A DNA stretch of 64,000 nt from Lyophyllum atratum (lineage: Eukaryota; Basidiomycota; Agaricomycetes; Agaricales; Lyophyllaceae), in NCBI GenBank assembly GCA_014905825.1, contig JACGCN010000012.1, positions 744,001 through 808,000 of the forward strand, read 5' to 3'. Made by a program: the position numbers and the translations under genes. Of this stretch, positions 12,197 to 21,822 are shown piece by piece; position 1 is the stretch's first letter; every line of letters starts with the position of its first letter. Under the pieces are notes generated by a model that did no database searches, was not told the origin of the DNA, and was given only the letters and a program-made list of their open reading frames with translations.

Positions 12197-12585
12197 ATGG
12201 CGTCCACCAAGATTCCCGCAAAACTTGCACAGAAAATGAGCGGAATCGCGGCAACGTGGGTAAAAGACCCGTTTCGTCCGAACCTGCAACTGCAGACCTT
12301 GTGGCAGTCTTTGGCCGCTCATCCGAAGCTTACCCCCCAGTCCGTACAATCCGCACGTGCCCTTAAGGACAACGAGATGTATAAGCAGGTGTGCTTCTCC
12401 CGCGAACCTCTCGATTTCCCAGTAACATGGATGCTTTTTACTTTTCTTAGTATCCCCTTTCCAAAAAGACATTACAGCCAGCGTCAGCGCCTTTCCACTA
12501 CGACCGGCTTGTCGATGCCTTCGAGAAGAGTGCTAAAGGCGTTGGAAGACCTTGGTGGAAAGTCTTTTTTGGGATATGGAGTTAA
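12197..12585 (+). CDS. Small conserved-looking protein, 108 aa, function unknown
   Basis: Two exons, 12197-12388 and 12451-12585, joined in phase 0 by an ordinary 62-nt intron. The product begins MASTKIPAKLAQKMSGIAAT, is rich in Lys, Arg and Gln, and ends GRPWWKVFFGIWS. The basic, hydroxylated N-terminus with no acidic residue in the first 20 would suit a mitochondrial presequence, and the aromatic C-terminus could touch a membrane; both are inference. No catalytic motif is visible. It is convergent with the NOC2 gene about 600 bp to the right. I do not recognise the family. Confidence 0.7.
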
Positions 12586-13192
12586 TTATCCATAATTGGT
12601 GCGTCACGGTCAGCCCAGCCGTATGAAAAAATCAACGAGTAGCATATTGATCGCTCTCGACAGCTTCTTGCCTCCCATTGTGATTCGTAGGCTTCCGTGG
12701 TATCTGTTACCGCCATCCAGTAATCATGTGTACCCCGAGCCAACCGATCTCACAGGATTCTTGAATCTCATCGGTCGCAGAATCTGGCCGCCACAAACAG
12801 ATCAGTCTGGAGGAAGTAATGAATCAGATTTAGACGTATGCATTGGCTCCTGGGAAACACCTGATTGCTGTGCCTCTCTCGTACAAGTAAATTGAAATAT
12901 GTGCTGAGTTCAATTCGGTCATTGGCAGGCGTCATCATAATCGTCCCAAAAATATCGATGGGAGGATTTGCCATCACCACCAGACCCGCCAGAAGCAGTT
13001 GCGCTAGCTACCCCCGTTTGAGCTCGACATCCGTCACACTAAGTTCAGTAACGCAACGTGCACAGGGCCTAGGCCTGAAGACATGTACAGAACACAAGAA
13101 AACCGTCCAAGCCAAACTAGTAATCCCCAATCCAGCAAGTTCAATCACTCAAGATCTCGTCCTCACCATCCCGTGCCTGTTAATACTGGTCA
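12586..13192. other. Intergenic between convergent genes
   Basis: No supported gene. Short open frames at 12596-12895 and 12865-13212 have no splice structure, no domain and poor composition. Confidence 0.55.
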
Positions 13193-15884
13193 TTAAACCT
13201 CCATCAAGGTAATCTCATGAAGACGAACCTTCTCCACAAGTTGCCGTCGTTTCTCCCGAGTTTTCCTCTGTACCTTGACATACTTACCCAGCGGTGAGTC
13301 CTCGACTTTGCCTTTGAGCTCCCTCTCCCACTGCTCAACTTCGCCGAGTTTTCCGGGCGTAAAGGAGACGTTCTTCCTCCTCTGCTCAATCCAGCGCCCG
13401 CTCTCCTCTATCCGTTCCAGCAGGACTTTAACAAGGCCCTGATCTTTACCGGAACCGGAGCCGGACCCCGTTCGGGCGCTCTTCAGGGCCTTGCGTAGGA
13501 GAACCACGATCGGCACGACGATCTCGGGAAACGCGACGCTACCCTGAATGACTGGACTTGCCAGCCATTCTGCTAGGATATATGTTGTTTCCTCCATAAT
13601 TCCTTCATAGTACACACGTGTTTTTACATATTGTTGAGGTGCTCGGATTTGGACCTCGAGGTCAAGGGGCCGCAATGTGGATGCTTTCGGTCGGCCCGAT
13701 GGTGCGAGCGTCGAGGTGATGATTGGGACCAGGTATGGGGAAAGAGGGATAAACGTTTCGGTGTGTTTGGTAAGATGAAGGAGGGAGCGGATTATGTGGA
13801 GGTGAAAGGGATATGAGCGACTGGTGGAAATGAGCCTCAACGCCGAAAACGTATCAGCAAGGGATAGATTTCGATAAAGACGGTGAATTGCTCACTTGAT
13901 TGCTCCAAGACACACTTGCACGAGCGGGTAGATCAAGGCTTAAGATCACTCTCCTTGCCAACGTTTTCTGCCTGTGTCCGAGCGTCACATGCTCGCGCTA
14001 GCACGATGGCCCAGAAATCGATACAGTGGACGTATTGCCAATTGTAGACTTGCTTGTAGGCTTCCTGACAGATGGGAATATCCTGTTAAACGTCGAACAT
14101 ATGATCCAAGAACAAAAGACAAACTTTAGTCTTGACTTTCATACTATTCCGCAAGTGGATGGCAAGCTGGCGAATATAGCCAAACGCGTGTTGGTATGCT
14201 GTCGAGTGATCGATGCAGAACACTTCTGAAGCTGAGTTTTTCATCAGGTTGATGGATGGGAGCGTATGGACACTCGTGGACTTGCACGACCGAATCAAGG
14301 TCAAGTAAGTCCCCTGCGTATCAAAGATGAGTGTGAGGCGGTATTCGTATTTATATACGGCGTATGAAACATGTACCTTCATGACATTATCCATGATCGT
14401 CTCGTCAGTGACCGACGCAAGCTTCCTGATGGCTAGGAAAGCAGCTATCCGTGTACTGTCCTGAGCACTTGACCATAATTCGAGACATTTCTGAAAGAGG
14501 ATTATGAGTTCTCGTTCCATCCACATGACGAAAAATTGAGCTTACCTTTAGGTACAGCTTGACAGCTTTGCGACTGCTGGTGATATATGGTATTAACTTG
14601 GCGCTCTCAGTAACCGCAAGCTGAAGTAGTTCGTGGTCCGTGATTTGTGAAAGGATGTGAATGATGTTGTGGAAATAGGACAAGATCAGCTTTTGAAGTG
14701 TTTTGAATTTCGGTGTCTGAGTCGGAGGTTTGCTGTAGATTGAGATAAGCACACGGAAGATACAAGGTTAGCCAGCGTACGTACAACTTCCCAGTTCGCT
14801 AATGTTTTATATGGGAGATGATGTTCCAGTACGACAGGTGTATATCGGAGCGTAGTTGTCACCAGCTTGTTGTAGACTGCGTCATAAGCTCGTCAGCATT
14901 GCGGATAAGATTAGGTGCATAAAGTCTACCTGATGCGCTATCAATACTCCAGGCGAGCACTTGGTCGTCTTCATTTAAATGTGCCGCTGCCCGGAAAGCG
15001 ATCAACAGTTTCCGTAGAGCTCTCAAAGAGCGTTGCTACAATTTAAGCGTTTAACGAGCGATACGGTAGAGGACACGCAGCGCAACTCACCTCGAGGAGA
15101 GCTTTTTGCCATTTCCGCAAATGGGCCACGTGGTCAACGTGGGCATTTTGTCATCCACCATTTCGTCATCCTCGTCTTTCTCTGCAGCCTCCTCCTCATC
15201 TTCGTCGGATTCAACGGCGGTTGCATCATTCAGATCAAAGTTTAGGAGCTCCTTATCGTTTTCTTGCAGATACTTGTAGAACTCTGGGTCTTTCTCTGCG
15301 AGTTTCGATAACTCTTCAAGATGTGCTTCGCCATCCTCTATGAAAGATAAAACCCCCCTTCTAGTAAGTTGAACAAAGATTCAGTGCTGCATGACGAACC
15401 TTCAAGGTCATCCACTGAAGCAAAGGATGCAGCGTCGTCGAAGTCGTCCTCGTCCTCATCGTCATCAGACTCCTCTCCGGAGAGATCCTGATTTTAGATT
15501 AGTACAGGTAAGGGATGACTTGATATGGATACTAACTCTAGCATCCTCTTCGCCGTCCTCATCGTCGTCGGACTCTTCCATGAATCCAGCACCGAGTAAT
15601 TCATCTACAGACATGCCTTTCTTGCTATTCTGAAGATCAGTTTGAGGTAGATGAAGCATAAGTATAGAGACGCACCTCTTCTTCGCTTTCGCTGGAGCAG
15701 GCTTCTCTATCTCGTCCTCATCCTCCTCGATGCCGACAGCCTCTGACTTCTCCTTCGCATCCTTCCCTCCACGCCTTCCTTGCGTCCTCTTCCGGATTTG
15801 TTGGTGCTTGTGCCGAGCCTGGATAACCTTCTTGAGTTGGCCGCTAGATGCGAACTTTTTGGTTGCCTTGGACGCTTTACCCAT
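13193..15884 (-). CDS. NOC2: Nucleolar complex protein 2 (ribosome biogenesis), with two apparent 1-nt deletions
   Basis: NOC2 binds NOC1 and NOC3 and moves pre-60S particles through nucleolus and nucleoplasm. Start [19 protein letters not shown] at 15884 matches the yeast start, so the in-frame extension to 15926 is rejected. Exons (descending): 15884-15676, 15624-15537, 15487-15400, 15337-15091, 15035-14930, 14876-14785, 14716-14546, 14490-14377, 14313-14125, 14064-13896, 13835-13193. The N-terminal third is acidic and basic low complexity ([11 protein letters not shown]). The NOC2 domain follows, with [19 protein letters not shown] and [14 protein letters not shown]. The frame breaks twice inside exons: near 15130, between MPTLTT and [11 protein letters not shown], and near 13938, between SDLK and [14 protein letters not shown]. 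Each break is cured by one extra base, and flanking sequence is well preserved, so I read them as sequence errors, not decay. Confidence 0.9.
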
Positions 15885-16209
15885 TTTGTACAAGTTGTGG
15901 ACCGCGTTCAAGAGGTGAAGGTCCAAAAAATATGTGCATTATGTCAGCTCGATCATTTGTGAGATTGAGATCGGGCAGCCCAAAATGATCGCAAGTCCGA
16001 AATTTGGGAAAAGGTGGTATAAATACGAGCGGTGCAGAACGAAGATTCAAAAGACCACCGTTCCTTGTATAACTGATCGAATTCTCTGGTAAGACTACTA
16101 TGATAGCTACATTTTCAAATATTATATGAGTACAACATATCCAATCTCCTTAGACAAATCAAATACAGCGTCCGTAGATGGCATGCAATCGCTGAAGTCC
16201 CGAGGTCGA
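15885..16209. other. Intergenic, NOC2 upstream region
   Basis: Holds the NOC2 promoter on the minus strand and the 3' end of the methyltransferase gene. A TATAAATA at 16018-16025 points the wrong way (rightward) for NOC2, so I do not assign it. Confidence 0.5.
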
Positions 16210-18178
16210 CTAAAATGTGCCCGAACCTGAGCCCCACTGGCCCATTCCCATCCCACCACCAGCCATATTCATCGCGTTCATGTTCATGCCGTTCCCCATT
16301 GCATTCACGCCCACATTCATCATACCGTCCCCACTGTCCCATCCACCTTCCATGCCGAATTGTCCCTGCTCACCCCACCCCATCCCAGCGCCTTGCAGTC
16401 CCCCATTGAATACACCACCCCCAGTTCCAAAGCCGCCTCCACTCATGCCCATATTCATCATAGGCATCCCCATCCGCCCCATCCCAGGATTCATCCGACC
16501 CATATTACCTATATTCATGTTACCCATTCCGGCGACATTCATCCCTCCCATCCCACCCATCATGGGGTTCCAAGCACCCATCATCTCATCAACGCCCACT
16601 CCGACATTTCCACCCATTCCCATGCCCATCGTGTTCATTCCCATACCCATCATGGGCTGCACCATCATCTGATTGTGCCCGAGCACTTGGCCCTGCGCAG
16701 GTTGCCCAGCGTTCGTGAAGCCCATACGGTTGTTCCCATTGGTGAAACGAGGACCGGCCGCCGCGCCCTGCGCATTTGAGTTGGATTGTCCGGGACGGAA
16801 AGGGGATTTGGGTCGAAGGGCGTCAATCTCGGGCGTCATTGGTACGACCGCCTTGCCCCCATTCGCACGCTCCTTGATTGCCTCGTCCCAAGCGTCCCGC
16901 TCCCACTTCGTCGCTAGCCCACCATCTTCGCCTTCGACATGAATTGTTCCTCGTGCGTCCCCTCCGGAGGTAGCCGCTCGTGTTGGCCCTCGGCCATGAC
17001 AGTAATCCATCCTCGTCGGAGGGATGACGGGCGACCAAATATTTCAAGCCGACGAAGCCCAAGACAAAAGTTTTCAATGAGAGTATACATCTCTGGGGGT
17101 TTTCTCGTCGGATCCGATGCGTCACCTTCCCAAAATATTACATCCGTGTCTGTATACAGTGATTGATCAAATAATAAGAGAGAACATAGACAAACCTCAC
17201 GCACCAACGTTACAATGAACAAACCAGCTGTCTGTTGAACGCCGTACCGTCCCCCGTATTCCGATGAGACAGTGCTGCTTGGTACGAGTAAGCAAGGATG
17301 TAGTTGGCGGGTCTGTCTATGAGTATAACGAGTCAGACCTGAAGAGGCGTAATTGACTTGTTCAACATACCCCAGGCCCCTTGTTACTTGTCTTATTCGT
17401 CTTGACCCAGACAACGTCTTCGCACCGTCTATACCCCCATTTCGCTAGCACCTCCCTCCCCCTCTCCAACCCCTCCCCGGCCCCACTCCCCACCCACAAG
17501 AACACGAAACTCGGATCGCCCGCAAAACTTGGTATTGGCAGATCTTGAAGGTGATCCCATGTAAACGAGGAAGAGAACGGCGGGTCGAGAAGAATAACGT
17601 CAAATTTGGACGGTTGTAGAGAAAGCAGTTCTGAATATGGAAGATAAGACGGAGGAAGAGAGTTGATTCCGACAGACGCCTTCTTCAAGTTCAAAAGACG
17701 CTGTTGTTTTGGATACCTAAGACCAACAGCATCAACAGGATAGTCAAGTGGGTAGATTTATTAGAACGACGTACTCCTCGAACCGATGCTCGGGCTCCGC
17801 GCCTAGTACCCAGTTCTGTGGCCATTCTCCGGCATCGACATAACGCTGAGAGTAATCGTTCCGGATTGTCTCCTCTTCAGGAACGTAGTTCGCGTAACGC
17901 GCTAGCCGTGCGCGCTTCGCCGGCGGCAAATCCGCTCGGTTGAAATCCTGTGGCTTGGATCCCGGCGAAGGCGGAGGCAACTCATCGAATACTGGGGATG
18001 GCGGGGGTGAAGGAAGGAGTGGGAGTTTCAATAGTTCCGGTGGTGGTGAATGAATGAGTTGCAGCTGCCGACGATGGCCTTGCTGGGAATTTCGAATGTT
18101 CGTGATCAGGGCGCTGTGTGAGGCAAGCAGTTCATTGGCGGAACTGATTATTTCCGTTGTGGTAACTGCGGGAGACAT
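16210..18178 (-). CDS. KAR4: MT-A70 family protein, METTL14/KAR4-like subunit of an mRNA m6A writer
   Basis: Orthologue-like to METTL14/Kar4, the partner of the catalytic m6A writer (METTL3/Ime4). Exons (descending): 18178-17775, 17716-17371, 17316-17205, 17149-16210. The N-terminal part is Ser/Pro-rich. The MT-A70 fold shows [15 protein letters not shown] at the position of the DPPW/EPPL motif, [43 protein letters not shown] and [16 protein letters not shown]. After it come about 260 residues, first [10 protein letters not shown], then a long Met/Gly/Asn-rich tail ending GSGSGTF. One frame change without intron lies near 16947, between GTHEE and [13 protein letters not shown], and is cured by one base in an A run. 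ATG at 18178 is chosen; upstream in-frame codons include no earlier ATG. Confidence 0.88.
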
Positions 18179-18265
18179 GATGTGCTTCAATACGTCAGGA
18201 CCAGTATCCTGATGAGTCCTAGTCTGGGTGTATTTGGCTGGCTCGGCGGTCGTTACAAAACCCTT

Positions 18266-18442
18266 CTACGATGGGTTCTCCAGTGGATCCGGTCCTAATG
18301 GTGCATGTATGTTAAGTCGTCGATGTAGAGGTTCAAAGTAGACACCGTCGAGTTGCCGTCGAGGCTCCGCCGCGGCTTTCTGGCGTTGTTTGTGTGTGTT
18401 AAGGCTGGAGGTCTTTAGCACTTGCTTAAGAGCCCGCAACAT
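18266..18442 (-). CDS. Possible small (58 aa) mitochondrial protein
   Basis: Single open frame starting MLRALKQVLKTSSLNTHKQR and ending LGPDPLENPS. The start is basic, amphipathic and free of acidic residues, as in a mitochondrial targeting signal, and the rest is composed like a protein (GVYFEPLHRR). It lies 88 bp upstream of the methyltransferase ATG on the same strand, so it could instead be part of that gene's leader. I do not recognise it. Confidence 0.4.
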   Translation of the reverse strand: MLRALKQVLKTSSLNTHKQRQKAAAEPRRQLDGVYFEPLHRRLNIHAPLGPDPLENPS

Positions 18443-19917
18443 ACGCAACTCAAAAAAGGTTATTCTTCAAGAACATAAGAAAACAATAATGACCTTCAGA
18501 CCTCCCATCCATGCTCCGGCGAGAGTTCTGCTTCCTATCCATTTCCGGAATCCGGCTACTGTATGGGTAGCATGAGAGAAGCAGAAGAAGTCAGGGAAGC
18601 TCAGATGAAAAGATCACTTTCGTCCATCCACCGTCGGAGATCATTGAATTAGGACTGCCACCATGAAAGATGGTCATATACGGAGCATAATTTTTTTGAA
18701 GAGCAACCGTAGACGTGAGGGAATTATATGGTGGGTACTCTATTCAAATATTTCTAGGTCGACCACAGGGACAATTTCTACCCTTTCATATGATTTATTT
18801 GCAGGTGTGAAAATGGGAGAAACTTCTTACGATCTCCCAAGGACGCCATATAGGCCTTATCTTAAGCCCGCCGACTGTATGTGACCGACCTTATGGCACA
18901 TCTCTGAGCCGACGCGTTGGGAAACTGGGATTTCTGAGATCCATCGTTCCTGGACGATTAAAGTTTATGGAATCCGACCTGGATTTTAACTCAGTGCTTC
19001 GTCTGTGTCCGCTGACACCGTCTGGGGCGGCCATGGTCTATCTGCGCCGAATTTCAGTCGGCCTCGTCTTTGGCAGGCGAACTACCAATCACCTGTGTAG
19101 TGATTCAATGGAGGACCTCATCGGCACGCGACCTGTACTCCCAGGATATATCATAGAGGTATCCTTTATTGTCAAAAAATAATCATGTGTTAAATCTCAA
19201 TCTCATCGATCCTAGGAATTCAGCACAGGTACCCGAGGGAGTCTGCAAATTTACGTCGGGAAGAACTTCCCAGTGTAGACTTTTGGAGTGCGAAACACGC
19301 GTACAGGAATATAACCTTCGAAGCGACCTGGGTGTTCACTTCTTCCTGAGTTCCCAAATCTCGTCACTCCGTGGGGGGTGGACTTCGAAAACTTTGAGCG
19401 TAAGCAGATTGACCAATGTGGCATTTGTTATCGAACTAAACAAATGGGTCTTACTTGTTTTCCTTTGGACAGCTGGCATGAATTTCAATTCTACACCCAC
19501 CACAGCCCACCACCCTTGCAACGAGTGTGGTAACGCATGGGCGTATTCATCTGCCGATATTGGCGGACCTCATGATTCCCGGATTGGATTGACGATCATA
19601 TGTTTTTGCGTGTCTATGAGACGAGTTGTAGTCGAACCAGTGAACGAGAGGTGTTGTCGAAATCTAAGCGACTCACTTTCCCTGATCGTGATCGACTGAG
19701 ACGCCCTGGAGGCCGTGAGAATGTATCTTTTGCCTCCTGCATCCCCACCACGAACACAAAGCTGGCAACTGGTCCGCGTTCTTTGCACCTCCGCTTCGCT
19801 TTTTTCTTTCGTAAAATCACTTCTCCTGGTGTTTAAATCACAACTGACGCGTCAAACAGGTTTCTTCACTTCTCAGGGCACCCCTTTAGGTCGCTCCTAC
19901 ACCAAACTTCTTTCATC
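18443..19917. other. Long intergenic stretch
   Basis: About 1.5 kb without a supported gene. An open frame at 19169-19699 (plus) has no ATG at its start, no splice structure and no domain. The right end, roughly 19700-19917, is pyrimidine-rich and probably contains the promoter and leader of the next gene. Confidence 0.55.
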
Positions 19918-21444
19918 ATGCCTCCAGTTCGCAATAGAGAGGACGCGTCGAGGACACCCCTTACGTCCCTGAGGAGATCATCGCGACAATATAGCCCTGC
20001 TGAGACTTTGTTGTCGGAATTGACGATTTCCTCCGACGAGGACATTGATGATCACGTCCATCATCATCTGACAGAATCTCGAAAGGTTAAACGTCAAAGC
20101 GCTTCAGCACCCGTTCGTACTGCGAGGAAATCAAAGACGTCAAAGTCATGTACCCTTCCTAGGTCTAAGACGTCGGACGCAGATCCATCACTATAAAGGG
20201 CGTTACCTTCAAACCAACTGTCGTCTTCGACACATTTTGGCGGTTTGCAGCTGAAAGGAAGGCTATCGATGACCGACGTCGGTCAGGAGCACTCAAACCG
20301 TAAGTCCCAATTCAATCGCATCACTGATCAAACCTTCATGATCTTCTGCCTGCTCAGCTGGTCCGACGATCCAATTTTCCGGAAATACGCCTTTTGCAAC
20401 ACATTCCGCGTGCTTGACAAGCTTTCGCAATACCTCATTCGAGAAGTCATAGAAAAAGGCTCCCAGGAACCACAAGAGGTGGTCTTCCGCGTCCTCCTAT
20501 TCAACTCGTTCACGAAAATAGAGACATGGGAACTTCTCGTTAACGAGCTCGGGCCTCTCACGTGGCCGCGATATAAGCGCGAAGCTTATCAACAAGTCCT
20601 CAGCAAAGCAAAGCGGGGTGGAGCGACACTCTACACCGGCGCTTTCCAGAAGCCTGCACCGAAATTCGAGTTTAAAGACGCGCATATCAACCACCTGTGC
20701 CTGCTCGAAACCTTCATGGAGATGGACCTCCCAGGGAAATTCAAAAGCGCGAAATATTTGGCCGAGGTATTTGAATACCTATTGTCCTTTCCCAGTATGG
20801 GAGATTTCTCGACATATCAGCTCATCCTCAACCTCTCATACACCAACCTCTTGAACTTTTCGAATATGGATTTTGTCATCGCCGGTCCTGGGGCTACATC
20901 TGGTCTTGGAAAGATGTTTGGTGCAAAGAAGATAGTGGCGGCAAAAGCATCCAACCGTGACATTGAGGAGGATCTTATTAGATGGATGGCTGAGAACCAA
21001 GCACAACACTTTAGGCGCCTTGGGTTGGAATTCTCAGGCCTGGGTCCTGATAGTCTCCCGATGGATGTTGCCGACATCGAGCATACCCTGTGCGAAGTCG
21101 ACAAGTATGCGCGTAAAGCTCACCCTGCCATTTCAGGGAATCGGAAAGAAATCCGCACATTGTTCAAACCTTCACCAGGCGTATACGCACCAACCATTGT
21201 CCTACCCAAGGCTTGGGACCATCCAGGCCGTCGGATCATGCGTATCTTCCCCGGACCTCGTCCAGTTAAGGATCCTCGATATGTGATTTTCAAGATCAAG
21301 TCACATCGTCATGACCTTGAAAAGGGAAAGCAGTATCTAGTCTCTTGGTTAGGCTATGCGGAGAAGGATGATACTTGGGAACGGGAGACTAATCTGATCG
21401 CGGACGCGCCAGGCGCGATCAGTGAATATCTCGCCAGTCTCTGA
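19918..21444 (+). CDS. 5-hmdU DNA kinase-type helical domain protein fused to a chromodomain
   Basis: Starts MPPVRNREDASRTPLTSLRR with a basic, Ser-rich disordered region (about 80 residues). From about 20200 the helical domain known as HMUDK_hel follows: VVFDTFWRFAAERKAI, FCNTFRVLDKLSQYLIREVI, RVLLFNSFTKIETWELL, HINHLCLLETFMEMDLP, FSNMDFVIAGPGATSG, EVDKYARKAHP. The C-terminus (about 21277-21441) is a chromodomain: YVIFKIKSHRH, then QYLVSWLGYAEKDDTWERE. Exons: 19918 to about 20299 and 20358-21444 (GTAAGT donor, CAG acceptor). Between about 20125 and 20185 the frame changes; either a 44-nt intron (GTCAAA donor at about 20136) or a 1-nt deletion explains it. The helical domain was described with enzymes acting on hydroxymethyluracil in DNA; the fungal proteins have no assigned reaction. 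A chromatin role is inferred from the chromodomain. Confidence 0.82.
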
Positions 21445-21822
21445 GCCTTTCATTATTTAGTATCGATATCGGTCATATACTGACTGGGACATTCGCCTTG
21501 CTGCATACAGTTTTGCTTATCTACAGTATTTTTGATTATATATAACATACAAAGCTTTATAGTGTACATACAGTCATCCTCTTCCTTGTAGAGTATATAC
21601 AAGTCTATTTTCCCAAACTACCCACCGCGAAGTTGATGCATGTTTCGGTAAGCTTCGGTTGACTTGCGGTCTCTTGGTCGACAACGAGGAAAAGTGTCTG
21701 TATTTGTGCTTATTTACGCGCTTTCCTTGAACGCGCCTGCAAGTCGAGGTTCATCTGTCTCTGAAAAACCCCGGATCGCTTGGTCCTCCTGGTTGGACAA
21801 ACCCCTAACCCATAGCCTCGTC
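21445..21822. other. Intergenic
   Basis: AT-rich 3' flank of the chromodomain gene, then the NUP192 upstream region. No gene seen; the frame open from 21664 to the NUP192 start lacks an ATG before 21823. Confidence 0.6.

Noticed and set aside
12596..12895. Plus-strand open frame after the small 108-aa gene
   Set aside because: No splice signals and no conserved look; treated as intergenic.
13193..15884. NOC2 as a pseudogene
   Set aside because: Two single-base slips in an otherwise well kept, essential-type gene, with the same kind of slip in neighbouring conserved genes, fit sequence error better.
15885..15926. In-frame upstream extension of the NOC2 start
   Set aside because: The family start is MGK.SK.TKKF, which fits the ATG at 15884.
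16217..16672. Plus-strand Pro/Ile-rich open frame
   Set aside because: Antisense shadow of the Met/Gly/Asn-rich tail of the methyltransferase-like gene.
19169..19699. 176-codon plus-strand open frame
   Set aside because: Starts at TTG, has no splice structure and no recognisable content.
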